Positions 1 to 6,835 are shown, numbered from the stretch's first letter. The stretch is DNA of 9,044 nucleotides from an uncultured Eubacteriales bacterium (GCA_900554275.1 USGS01000066.1:1-9044); one strand, 5' to 3'. The notes: generated by a model not told the origin, from the sequence alone. A program made the numbers and translations.

Positions 1-6
1 GGAAGT

Positions 7-69
7 CTTGAAACCTTTGGTTTCAAGCAGACCTTTTGGTCACTTTTGGGGCTGCGGCCAAAAGTGACC
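7..69. repeat. Tandem hairpins in gene-free left end
   Basis: This stretch encodes no convincing protein but is packed with perfect inverted repeats. Positions 7-15 pair with 19-27 (9 bp, 3-nt loop), 30-33 pair with 38-41 (4 bp, TTTT loop), and 38-49 pair with 58-69 (12 bp, 8-nt loop). The second and third share bases, so they are alternative folds. None is followed by a clean T-tract on either strand, so they are not obvious intrinsic terminators. They lie downstream of the minus-strand XRE-NfeD operon and may act as mRNA 3' structures or be dispersed intergenic palindromes. Function unknown. Confidence 0.6.
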
Positions 70-162
70 CGCGCCGGGGCGCGGAATGTCCCCTTGCCGC
101 TGCTGAAAGAAAAGAGGCCGTGGTCGACAAATAAAGAAACTTCCCCGCGCCGGGGCGCGGAA
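68..162. repeat. Two copies of a 19-bp GC-rich palindromic repeat
   Basis: An identical 19-bp block occurs at 68-86 and 144-162. Each copy contains a self-complementary core (CCGCGC / GCGCGG arms). A third, slightly diverged copy with a 4-nt loop occurs at 1394-1418. All end in GCGCGGAA. The 57 bp between the two left copies hold no recognisable gene. The second copy follows the stop of the 32-residue ORF and, read on the minus strand, could act as a weak terminator because a T-rich stretch follows. These look like members of a dispersed intergenic palindrome family. Confidence 0.7.
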
Positions 163-167
163 CGCCC

Positions 168-266
168 TCACACGTCCTTTTTCCGCTTATGCTTCCTCAC
201 CAGATGCACGATCCGCGCCACCACGCCCACAAATACGGCGGCCAACCCGCCTATCACATACGGCAT
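168..266 (-). CDS. Small single-pass membrane protein (32 aa)
   Basis: I do not recognise a family. The ORF starts with ATG one base after the stop of the NfeD reading frame. An AAAAGGAG ribosome binding site (274-281) lies 7 nt before it, inside the end of the upstream gene, so translation is probably coupled. The product has one hydrophobic segment (about residues 4-23, PYVIGGLAAVFVGVVARIVH) followed by a very basic tail (RKHKRKKDV). That predicts a single-pass membrane peptide with its C-terminus inside under the positive-inside rule. In many bacteria an SPFH/flotillin gene follows nfeD. Here this micro-ORF takes that place. Spacing, ribosome binding site and topology all support a real gene; the alternative is a chance ORF. 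Confidence 0.6.
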   Translation of the reverse strand: MPYVIGGLAAVFVGVVARIVHLVRKHKRKKDV

Positions 267-267
267 A

Positions 268-1089
268 TCAGGACTCCTTTTCCACGTACAGCTTTACGCC
301 CTCCATCCGCAGGATACGCACCATCTCGTCCTTTTCGATGGCGCTCCCGCCGGCGCTTCGGGCCGTCCAGGTCTTCCCATCAATATAGACGGCGCCGGTG
401 GGCACATCGTTGTCGATGCGCTCCGTCACCCGTGCCACGCCGCCCAGCACCCGGTCGGCATTGGTGGGCTTGATGTCCTTCTTCATCAGCTTCGTCACCA
501 GCGGCCTGGTCACCGCCAGCGCCGCCACCGACACTGTGAAGAACAGCACCAGCTGCAGCCACAGCGGCCCGCCGCACACGGCGGCGATGAGGGCGGCCAC
601 GCTGCCCAGCACGAACCAGATGGATGTCAGCCCGGCGGTGGCGGCCTCCACCACGCCGAATACGATGATGGCCGCGATCCAGATCGTTGTCGCCATATCT
701 GAATTTCCTCCTTTCAGGAACAGGCCGATGACGGCTGCCAGGGCGGCCACGCCCAGCAGCACGCCTGCGGCCAGCCACTTGTTTTTGGGGGACAGGTTGG
801 TCAGGAACGCGGTGAACGCCCGCTGCAGCGTGGGCTGGGGCAGAGTCGGCGTCTCCTCCTCCGGCTGGACTGCCGCCGGCGCAGGCAGCGCCACCTCCTC
901 GGCAAACAGCTGATCCAGCGTTACGTGGTAGCGGTTGCAGATGTAGAGGATCTTCTCCATCTCCGGGTAGCCCCGCCCGCTCTCCCACTTGCTCACCGCC
1001 TGCCGCGACACGCACAGCTCCTCGGCGAATTGCTCCTGCGTCAGCCCGGTCTGCCGGCGCACCGCCGACAGCTGTTGACCAAATGCCAT
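268..1089 (-). CDS. XRE helix-turn-helix protein fused to an NfeD-type membrane protein
   Basis: Residues 1-62 are an XRE/Cro-type HTH domain (SRQAVSKWESGRGYPEMEKI is the recognition-helix region), so this part should bind DNA. A Pro/Glu-rich linker (about 66-100) leads to a transmembrane segment (about 105-125). From Met132 the sequence is a complete short NfeD protein. It has two or three hydrophobic helices (about 135-193, including IWIAAIIVFGVVEAATAGL) and a soluble OB-fold C-terminus (about 205-273, with GGVARVTERI and GAVYIDGKTWTA). NfeD proteins usually partner SPFH/flotillin proteins in membrane quality control. The start is ATG with AAGGAGG 6 nt upstream. The oddity is the join: HTH-TM and NfeD proteins are normally separate, and an NfeD ribosome binding site survives inside the frame. 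Products could be the 273-aa fusion, a 142-aa NfeD (268-696), or both. Confidence 0.85.
   Translation of the reverse strand: MAFGQQLSAVRRQTGLTQEQFAEELCVSRQAVSKWESGRGYPEMEKILYICNRYHVTLDQLFAEEVALPAPAAVQPEEETPTLPQPTLQRAFTAFLTNLSPKNKWLAAGVLLGVAALAAVIGLFLKGGNSDMATTIWIAAIIVFGVVEAATAGLTSIWFVLGSVAALIAAVCGGPLWLQLVLFFTVSVAALAVTRPLVTKLMKKDIKPTNADRVLGGVARVTERIDNDVPTGAVYIDGKTWTARSAGGSAIEKDEMVRILRMEGVKLYVEKES
694..714 (-). promoter_or_regulatory. Internal ribosome binding site and start for an NfeD-only product
   Basis: On the minus strand AAAGGAGG (707-714) precedes an in-frame ATG (694-696) by 10 nt. From this ATG the reading frame is a standard-length NfeD protein of 142 residues. The site lies within codons 126-132 of the larger XRE-NfeD frame. 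Codon 130 is TCA, one base from the stop codons TGA and TAA, so a single substitution could have joined two adjacent genes. Confidence 0.75.
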
Positions 1090-1118
1090 AGTGTCCCTCC
1101 TTGCTCCTTCTGTGTTCC

Positions 1119-1146
1119 AGTATAGCGGCCCGCGGCCGAATGTCTA
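1119..1146 (-). promoter_or_regulatory. Likely SigA promoter of the XRE-NfeD operon
   Basis: On the minus strand TAGACA (1141-1146) is followed after 16 nt by TATACT (1119-1124). The -10 box lies about 30 nt before the XRE-NfeD ATG, leaving a short leader that carries the AAGGAGG site. A second TATAAT-like box at 1210-1216 on this strand lacks a good -35. Confidence 0.5.
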
Positions 1147-1253
1147 TCATCTTGAAGTTGCGCCGCCGGTTTTTCCGCGATTTTCTCCGCAACCTCAGGT
1201 TTACATCCCCTATTATAGCCGATACCCGCGGAAAAAGCCACCAAAAAATCAGG

Positions 1254-1282
1254 TTGCGCCCCGCCGAAACTTACGGTATACT
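1254..1282 (+). promoter_or_regulatory. Likely SigA promoter of the RNA methyltransferase
   Basis: TTGCGC (1254-1259), a 17-nt spacer and TATACT (1277-1282) form a plausible SigA promoter. Transcription from about 1289 would give an untranslated leader of about 170 nt before the methyltransferase ATG, running through the hairpin cluster at 1316-1418. Confidence 0.5.
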
Positions 1283-1315
1283 CTTTACCATAGCACCCCC
1301 TGCCCCCGCCCGTAA

Positions 1316-1418
1316 GGGCGGACGACTCTGTCCGCCCTCACACCGCGCAGCGGTGTCATTCCGAGCCAGTGCTCACACTGGCGTGGGAATCCGTTCCCCG
1401 CGCCCGCAGGCGCGGAAC
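1316..1418. repeat. Cluster of four intergenic hairpins in the methyltransferase leader
   Basis: Four consecutive inverted repeats fill this stretch: 1316-1323 with 1330-1337 (8 bp, 6-nt loop); 1340-1346 with 1350-1356 (7 bp, 3-nt loop); 1358-1362 plus 1365-1371 with 1376-1382 plus 1386-1390; and 1398-1404 with 1409-1415 (7 bp), extended by GTT/AAC across a CC bulge. The last matches the palindrome family at 68-86 and 144-162. From memory, the third (ATTCCGAGCCAGTG arm) resembles short palindromes scattered through gut clostridial genomes; this needs a search. None has a T-tract in the plus direction. Confidence 0.7.
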
Positions 1419-1457
1419 ACTCCATCGTAAACTTCACCCACACCGAGGTACATTTAT

Positions 1458-2576
1458 ATGATCACTTACGTCATCCCCTGCCTGCTGGGCCTGGAAAAAC
1501 TGGTATCCGACGAGGTCAAGCGCCTGGGACTTTCCGATGTTCATGCGGAAAACGGCCGCGTTCTCTGCCGGGGCACTTGGTCTGACTGCGCCCGGCTCAA
1601 TGTGAACCTGCGCTGCGGCGCGCGGGTCATCGCGGTGCTGGCCCAGTTCCCCGCCTGCAGCTTCGAGGAGCTGTTCCAGGGCACGAAGTCCGTGGCCTGG
1701 GAGGAATACCTGCCCCTGGACGGTGCCTTCCCCGTGAAGGGCTACTCCATCAACTCCCAGCTCCACGCCGTCCCCGCCTGTCAGAGCATCATCAAGAAGG
1801 CGGTGGTGGACCGCATGGCCGCCCACTACGGTGTATCCCAGTTCCCGGAGACAGGGACGAAGCATCAGATCCGCTTCTCCATTATGAAGAACGATGTGGC
1901 CATCGGCCTGGACACCTCCGGCGAGGGATTGTATAAGCGGGGCTACCGCGCCGTGGGCGTGGAGGCGCCCCTGCGGGAGACGCTGGCGGCGGCGCTGGTG
2001 ACGCTGAGCCGCTACCGGGGCAGAGACCCGTTCTGCGACCCGTTCTGCGGCAGCGGTACCATCCCCATCGAGGCCGCCCTCATCGCCAAAAACCGCGCCC
2101 CCGGTCTGGACCGCCGGTTCGACGCCCAGAGGTGGGCCTTCCTGCCGCCGGAGTGCTGGCTGGACGCGGCGGAGGAGGCCCAGGACAAGGAGTTTCACGG
2201 CCACTATGATATTTGGGGCGGCGACATCGACCCCCACGCCATCGACATCGCCCGTGACAACGCCCGCAAGGCCGGCGTGGATGACTGCATCCGCTTCGAG
2301 GTGGCCGACGCCGCCCGCTTCCATCGCGACAGCCCCTACGGCCAGCTGGTCACCAACCCTCCCTACGGCGAGCGATTGCTGGAGCGGCAGGAGGCGGAGG
2401 ATCTCTATCGCACCTTCGGCAAAGCGTGGCGCACCCTGCCCGCCGGCTGGCGGACGCTGGTGCTGTCCAGCCACACGGAGTTCGAGCGCTGCTTCGGCCG
2501 GCCGGCGGACAAGAAGCGGAAGCTCTACAACGGCATGATCAAGTGCGACGTGTTTATGTACGGAACTAAGCTGTAA
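1458..2576 (+). CDS. THUMP-domain class I SAM-dependent RNA methyltransferase (RlmL/YpsC-like)
   Basis: This enzyme should transfer a methyl group from S-adenosylmethionine to guanine N2, probably in 23S rRNA, by analogy with the methylase half of E. coli RlmL and B. subtilis YpsC. The N-terminal part (about residues 45-155) fits a THUMP RNA-binding domain. The catalytic Rossmann domain follows with DPFCGSGTIPIEAA (194-207, SAM binding), GGDIDP (254-259, acidic residue for the ribose) and TNPPYGERL (299-307, the NPPY motif of amino-group methylases). At 372 residues it is normal length and complete. The ATG has GAGG 9 nt upstream. It appears monocistronic, with a long structured leader and an independent promoter before the next gene. 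The exact target base cannot be read from sequence. Confidence 0.9.
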   Translation: MITYVIPCLLGLEKLVSDEVKRLGLSDVHAENGRVLCRGTWSDCARLNVNLRCGARVIAVLAQFPACSFEELFQGTKSVAWEEYLPLDGAFPVKGYSINSQLHAVPACQSIIKKAVVDRMAAHYGVSQFPETGTKHQIRFSIMKNDVAIGLDTSGEGLYKRGYRAVGVEAPLRETLAAALVTLSRYRGRDPFCDPFCGSGTIPIEAALIAKNRAPGLDRRFDAQRWAFLPPECWLDAAEEAQDKEFHGHYDIWGGDIDPHAIDIARDNARKAGVDDCIRFEVADAARFHRDSPYGQLVTNPPYGERLLERQEAEDLYRTFGKAWRTLPAGWRTLVLSSHTEFERCFGRPADKKRKLYNGMIKCDVFMYGTKL

Positions 2577-2584
2577 GCACAAGC

Positions 2585-2614
2585 GATGTTTTTATGTACG
2601 GCACACGCCTGTAA
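2585..2614 (+). pseudogene. Fossil copy of the methyltransferase C-terminus
   Basis: Thirty bases just after the methyltransferase stop encode DVFMYGTRL plus a TAA stop. The gene itself ends DVFMYGTKL plus TAA (2547-2576). The copies are 38 bp apart, so in different frames, and most differences are synonymous third-position changes (GAC/GAT, GTG/GTT, GGA/GGC). The remaining ones are ACT/ACA and the K/R codon. That pattern implies the second copy was once coding and diverged from a homologous gene. It has no start and is not translated in frame. Confidence 0.65.
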
Positions 2615-2663
2615 ATGCCTGAGTACAAATTTATACTTTGTTCACTTTCTTTATAAGAAATAC

Positions 2664-2720
2664 TGCTACAATATGCGCATTGTATTCAAGTTTATATAAG
2701 AAATTTCTATCTGAAATTTC
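2664..2720 (+). promoter_or_regulatory. AT-rich promoter region of the lipid kinase with palindromes
   Basis: The gap between genes is strikingly AT-rich compared with its neighbours. An extended -10 (TG at 2664-2665, then TACAAT at 2667-2672) is the best promoter candidate; no good -35 is seen at normal spacing. TACAAT pairs with ATTGTA at 2679-2684 around ATGCGC. The 8-bp palindrome GAAATTTC occurs twice (2700-2707 and 2713-2720) in the leader. These could be regulator sites; none is recognised. Confidence 0.4.
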
Positions 2721-2737
2721 GCGAGGAGGCGGCCTCT

Positions 2738-3664
2738 GTGAAGCATATTTTCATCATCAATCCCACGGCTGGCAAGTCGGACAGCCGGCAGAAGATCTAC
2801 GATATGGCTGACAGGCTGCGCCGTGAGCACGACCTGGACGTCCAGTGTATCCTGACGAAGAAGCAGGGTCATGCCACGGAGCTGGCCCGAAAGCTGTGCG
2901 AAAGCGGCGAGGATCTGCGGTTCTATGCCTGCGGCGGCGACGGCACGGTAAACGAGGTGGCCAACGGCATCATCGGCTACGACAACGCCGCCATGACCGT
3001 GATCCCCGTGGGCACGGGCAACGACTTCCTGAAGAATTTCGGCGATGATGCCGAGAAATTCCGGGACGCCGAGAACCTCTGGAACGGCCCGCAGTTCCCC
3101 ATGGATGCCATTGATGTCAACGGCCGCGTGGCGCTGACCATCGCCTGCTCCGGCATCGACGCCCGTGTGGCCGCCGACGTACATAAATACAGCGAAAGCC
3201 CGCTTTTGGACGGAAAAGGCAGCTATATCTACTCTTTAGCGGTAAATTTCCTGTTTAAAGGTATCGGTTCTCACTGGACGGTGACGCTGGACGGCGTGCC
3301 GGTAAAGGGCGACTGGTCCCTGGTGGCGGTGTGCAACGGACGGTATTACGGCGGCGGCTTCATGCCCGTGGGCGAGGCCCGAATGGACGATGGCGTGCTG
3401 AATGTCCTGGTGGTGAAGGCGGTGAACCGCCGTACCTTCCTGAAATTCGTCGGCCCATACTCCAAGGGCGAATACGCCAAGTTCCCCGAATACGCCCACT
3501 GCTCCACACCCAAGACCGTCCGCATCCAGTCCGACAAGGAGGACATCGTTACCTGTCTTGACGGCGAGTGCGTTACCAACAGCGACGTGACCATCAAGCT
3601 CCACGACAAGAAGCTGAACTTCTTTGGCCCGGAGGGCTGCTCCTGCAACCGTACCGCCCGGTGA
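2738..3664 (+). CDS. Diacylglycerol kinase family lipid kinase (YegS/DgkB-like)
   Basis: Members of this family phosphorylate membrane lipids such as diacylglycerol, recycling it to phosphatidic acid at the inner face of the membrane. The DAGK catalytic domain is clear. INPTAGK (7-13) starts the fold, CGGDGTVNEVANG (65-77) is the nucleotide-binding glycine motif, and PVGTGNDF (90-97) is the second conserved loop. The C-terminal beta-sandwich includes NGRYYGGGFMP and the DDGVLNVLVV strand, followed by LDGE near residue 275, typical of the family. At 308 residues it is full length. The start is GTG, 8 nt after a GAGGAGG site. The tail (EGCSCNRTAR) is Cys-containing and unremarkable. It ends 161 bp before groES and is separately transcribed. 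Substrate (diacylglycerol, undecaprenol or another lipid) cannot be decided. Confidence 0.9.
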   Translation: MKHIFIINPTAGKSDSRQKIYDMADRLRREHDLDVQCILTKKQGHATELARKLCESGEDLRFYACGGDGTVNEVANGIIGYDNAAMTVIPVGTGNDFLKNFGDDAEKFRDAENLWNGPQFPMDAIDVNGRVALTIACSGIDARVAADVHKYSESPLLDGKGSYIYSLAVNFLFKGIGSHWTVTLDGVPVKGDWSLVAVCNGRYYGGGFMPVGEARMDDGVLNVLVVKAVNRRTFLKFVGPYSKGEYAKFPEYAHCSTPKTVRIQSDKEDIVTCLDGECVTNSDVTIKLHDKKLNFFGPEGCSCNRTAR

Positions 3665-3718
3665 CTACGCCTCCCTTGAACAATTTGTGAATTTTTCAAA
3701 ATTTCACCGTTTTCCCCC

Positions 3719-3749
3719 TTGCAAATCCCGTATAGTGTGGTATTATAAT
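3719..3749 (+). promoter_or_regulatory. SigA promoter of groES-groEL
   Basis: TATAAT (3744-3749) is a perfect -10. The best -35 is TTGCAA (3719-3724), at 19 nt. An overlapping TATTAT (3741-3746) would give 16 nt. The predicted start (about 3756) falls inside CIRCE, so a bound HrcA would block initiation. Confidence 0.7.
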
Positions 3750-3750
3750 C

Positions 3751-3785
3751 AGCGTTAGCACTCATAGGCTTTGAGTGCTAACGCT
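3751..3785. promoter_or_regulatory. CIRCE operator (HrcA binding site)
   Basis: The perfect consensus TTAGCACTC-N9-GAGTGCTAA lies at 3755-3781, and the arms extend by four more matched bases (AGCG/CGCT), giving 13-bp arms at 3751-3763 and 3773-3785. CIRCE is the operator of the HrcA heat-shock repressor in Bacillota. Placement over the transcription start and in the groES leader is typical, so this operon should be heat-inducible through loss of HrcA activity. Confidence 0.98.
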
Positions 3786-3825
3786 GAACTTGTTTTGATA
3801 TTGAGAATATAAGGAGGAAGCAACT

Positions 3826-4110
3826 ATGAAACTGACACCGCTGGCTGACCGTGTGGTGCTGAAGATGACGGAGGCGGAGGAGACCACCAAGGGCGGCATC
3901 ATCCTCACCGGTTCCGCCAAGGAAAAGCCCTCTGTGGCAGAGGTCATTGCCGTGGGCCCTGGCGGCACGGTGGACGGCAAGACCGTCACCATGTCCGTGA
4001 AGCCCGGCGACAAGGTCATCACCGACAAGTATGCCGGCACGAAGGTGACGCTGGACGAGGTGGAGTACATCATCGTCAAGCAGGGCGACATTCTGGCTAT
4101 CGTGGAGTAA
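3826..4110 (+). CDS. groES: Co-chaperonin GroES (Hsp10)
   Basis: GroES forms the heptameric lid of the GroEL folding chamber in the cytoplasm. The 94-residue product has the family's normal length, starting KLTPLADRVVLKM and ending VKQGDILAIVE. The mobile loop that contacts GroEL lies at about residues 16-33 (EAEETTKGGIILTGSAKEK), and the GPGG turn is at 44-47. Its ATG has AAGGAGG 8 nt upstream. It is the first gene of the CIRCE-controlled operon, with groEL 22 bp downstream. Nothing is unusual about it. Confidence 0.98.
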   Translation: MKLTPLADRVVLKMTEAEETTKGGIILTGSAKEKPSVAEVIAVGPGGTVDGKTVTMSVKPGDKVITDKYAGTKVTLDEVEYIIVKQGDILAIVE

Positions 4111-4132
4111 GGATAATAGGAGGCATTTAGAT

Positions 4133-5764
<1,632 letters not shown>

Positions 5765-5781
5765 GCGACGGAAACCGACGA

Positions 5782-5812
5782 GGGGATGCGGCGCAGGCCG
5801 CATCCCCTTTTT
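5782..5812 (+). terminator. Intrinsic terminator of groES-groEL
   Basis: A perfect 11-bp stem (5782-5792 with 5797-5807, loop GCAG) is followed at once by five T residues. It begins 17 bp after the groEL stop. Confidence 0.93.
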
Positions 5813-5835
5813 CCCCCGGTTTTGCAAAAAACCTG

Positions 5836-5865
5836 TTGACAAAAGGTGTTATTATATGGTATAGT
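5836..5865 (+). promoter_or_regulatory. SigA promoter of the tRNA operon
   Basis: Consensus TTGACA (5836-5841), an 18-nt spacer and TATAGT (5860-5865) lie 25 bp before the first tRNA. Transcription should begin near 5872, giving a short leader of about 19 nt before tRNA-Met. Confidence 0.88.
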
Positions 5866-5890
5866 AACTCGTGCCTGTCGAGGATGACAT

Positions 5891-5967
5891 GGCGGCGTAG
5901 CTCAGTTGGCTAGAGCATGCGGTTCATACCCGCAGTGTCACCGGTTCAAATCCAGTCGCCGCTACCA
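5891..5967 (+). tRNA. tRNA-Met (CAT), elongator type
   Basis: The 77-nt gene has an encoded CCA. The acceptor stem is GGCGGCG/CGCCGCT with a G1-T72 wobble, as in the Bacillus elongator tRNA-Met from memory. The D-arm is GCTC/GAGC and the anticodon stem TGCGG/CCGCA encloses loop TTCATAC (anticodon CAT). The first pair is a wobble but still paired and the anticodon stem lacks the three G-C pairs of initiators, so this is the elongator. The T-stem (ACCGG/CCAGT) carries a C-A mismatch at its third pair. A lysidine-modified tRNA-Ile with CAT is less likely. Confidence 0.93.
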
Positions 5968-5968
5968 C

Positions 5969-5998
5969 ATCGGAGAGATGCGAAAGCATCTCTCCGAT
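5969..5998 (+). other. Perfect hairpin between tRNA-Met and tRNA-Glu
   Basis: Arms 5969-5981 and 5986-5998 pair perfectly over 13 bp around a GAAA tetraloop (GNRA type, closed by C-G). No T-tract follows, so it is not an intrinsic terminator. It starts one base after the tRNA CCA. A role as a processing signal or spacer structure in the tRNA precursor is the best guess. Confidence 0.85.
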
Positions 5999-6019
5999 AC
6001 ACCCTCGAAAAGGGCATAC

Positions 6020-6094
6020 GGCCCGTTGGTCAAGTGGTTAAGACACGGCCCTTTCACGGCTGTAACATGGGTTCGAGTCCCGTACGGGTCACCA
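6020..6094 (+). tRNA. tRNA-Glu (TTC)
   Basis: The 75-nt gene has an encoded CCA. The acceptor stem GGCCCGT/ACGGGTC, anticodon stem CGGCC/GGCTG around loop CTTTCAC (anticodon TTC) and T-arm ATGGG-TTCGAGT-CCCGT all pair, with G-T wobbles only. It reads Glu codons GAA and GAG and is the second gene of the operon. Confidence 0.97.
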
Positions 6095-6095
6095 C

Positions 6096-6121
6096 GTCGG
6101 CAGCCCGTCAGGGCCGCCGAC
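6096..6121 (+). other. Hairpin between tRNA-Glu and tRNA-Val
   Basis: Outer arms 6096-6101 and 6116-6121 (GTCGGC/GCCGAC) enclose inner arms 6103-6106 and 6111-6114 (GCCC/GGGC) across an A-C mismatch, with a GTCA loop. Like the hairpin after tRNA-Met it starts right after a CCA end and has no T-tract, which suggests a shared processing or spacer role. Confidence 0.75.
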
Positions 6122-6126
6122 AATAT

Positions 6127-6203
6127 GGAGGCTTAGCTCAGCTGGTTAGAGCGCCTGCTTCACACGCAGGAGGTCACTGGTTCGAGTCCAGCAGTCTCCA
6201 CCA
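6127..6203 (+). tRNA. tRNA-Val (CAC)
   Basis: The 77-nt gene has an encoded CCA. The acceptor stem is GGAGGCT/AGTCTCC, the D-arm GCTC/GAGC, and the anticodon stem CCTGC/GCAGG holds loop TTCACAC (anticodon CAC, reading GTG). The T-arm ACTGG-TTCGAGT-CCAGC has an A-C mismatch at the outer pair. It is the last gene of the operon. A CAC isoacceptor supplements the usual TAC tRNA and fits a high-GC genome rich in GTG codons. Confidence 0.96.
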
Positions 6204-6235
6204 AAGAACACCACCCTGCGGTGGTGTTCTTTTTT
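6204..6235 (+). terminator. Intrinsic terminator of the tRNA operon
   Basis: A perfect 12-bp stem (6204-6215 with 6220-6231, loop CTGC) starts right after the tRNA-Val CCA and ends in a T-tract to 6235. Confidence 0.95.
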
Positions 6236-6262
6236 CTCCTGTGACGGGATCGTATATCACGC

Positions 6263-6291
6263 TTGACCTCGCCGAAGCCGGGTGGTATGAT
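6263..6291 (+). promoter_or_regulatory. SigA promoter of the acetyltransferase gene
   Basis: TTGACC (6263-6268), a 17-nt spacer and TATGAT (6286-6291) match the SigA consensus closely. It overlaps the TTG and first ATG of the longest possible acetyltransferase frame, so those codons cannot be used by this transcript, and translation must start further in. Confidence 0.75.
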
Positions 6292-6340
6292 AACCGGGCA
6301 CGGCAACGGCGCGAGGATTTATAACGCGGGGGCTTTTGAA

Positions 6341-6799
6341 ATGGTGGAGCGGCGTATCGACAGCGACATACGGCTGATCCCCTATTACCGAAATGACAGC
6401 GCGTCGCTGCCGTGGTATCAGGATCTGGACGTGTGCAGGCAGGTAGATGACCGAAGCACGCCCTATGACCTGACGCTGCTGCACCAGATGTACGACTACC
6501 TGAGCACCCACGGCGAGTGCTACTACATCGAATACCGGGGCGTGCTGGTGGGGGACGTGTCGCTGCGCGACAGCGGGGAGATCGCCATTGTTGTCTGCAA
6601 GGAGTACCAAAACCGGCATATCGGACGGCGCTGCGTTTTGGAGCTGCTGAAGCTGGCGGCGGAGAAGGGCATGGCCCAGGTAACGGCCAACATCTACGCC
6701 TTCAATCATCAGAGCCAGCGGATGTTCCTGGCCATCGGCTTTGAGAAAACGGGCGAGGAATGGTACACATACCGGCTGACGCCGGAAACGGAAGAATAA
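6341..6799 (+). CDS. GNAT family N-acetyltransferase
   Basis: GNAT enzymes move an acetyl group from acetyl-CoA to an amine on a small molecule or protein. With the ATG at 6341 the product is 152 residues, normal for a single-domain GNAT. The core is visible: a strand with an aromatic-rich approach (CYYIEYRGVLVGDVSL, 60-75), strand beta-4 into motif A (IAIVVCKEYQNRHIGRRCV, 81-99, with R92-x-x-G-x-R as the pyrophosphate loop), and motif B (NIYAFNHQSQRMFLAIGFEKTG, 117-138, with conserved Asn122 and the GF turn). The frame is open back to 6263, but the only promoter lies there, so this start is preferred. GGGGG 8 nt upstream is a poor ribosome binding site. Substrate unknown. It stands alone and converges on the repressor gene. 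Confidence 0.85.
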   Translation: MVERRIDSDIRLIPYYRNDSASLPWYQDLDVCRQVDDRSTPYDLTLLHQMYDYLSTHGECYYIEYRGVLVGDVSLRDSGEIAIVVCKEYQNRHIGRRCVLELLKLAAEKGMAQVTANIYAFNHQSQRMFLAIGFEKTGEEWYTYRLTPETEE

Positions 6800-6802
6800 C
6801 AG

Positions 6803-6835
6803 CAGGCGGTACGCTTGAAGCGTACCGCCTGTTTT
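6803..6835 (+). terminator. Intrinsic terminator after the acetyltransferase
   Basis: A 12-bp stem (6803-6814 with 6820-6831, loop TTGAA) followed by TTTT lies between two convergent genes. On the minus strand the stem is followed by a moderately T-rich stretch, so it may also serve the repressor gene. Confidence 0.85.

Noticed and set aside
1289..1457. Riboswitch or T-box in the methyltransferase leader
   Set aside because: The hairpins look like independent palindromic repeats; no T-box sequence, specifier structure or recognisable aptamer core is visible.
1434..2582. 382-codon minus-strand frame opposite the methyltransferase
   Set aside because: No ribosome binding site or domain; the sense strand has THUMP, DPFCGSG and NPPY motifs.
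2726..2736. Hairpin hiding the lipid kinase ribosome binding site (GAGG with CCTC)
   Set aside because: Only 4 bp with a 3-nt loop; too weak to claim regulation.
5906..6324. Two plus-strand ORFs across the tRNA genes
   Set aside because: They translate tRNA sequence and cross the operon terminator.
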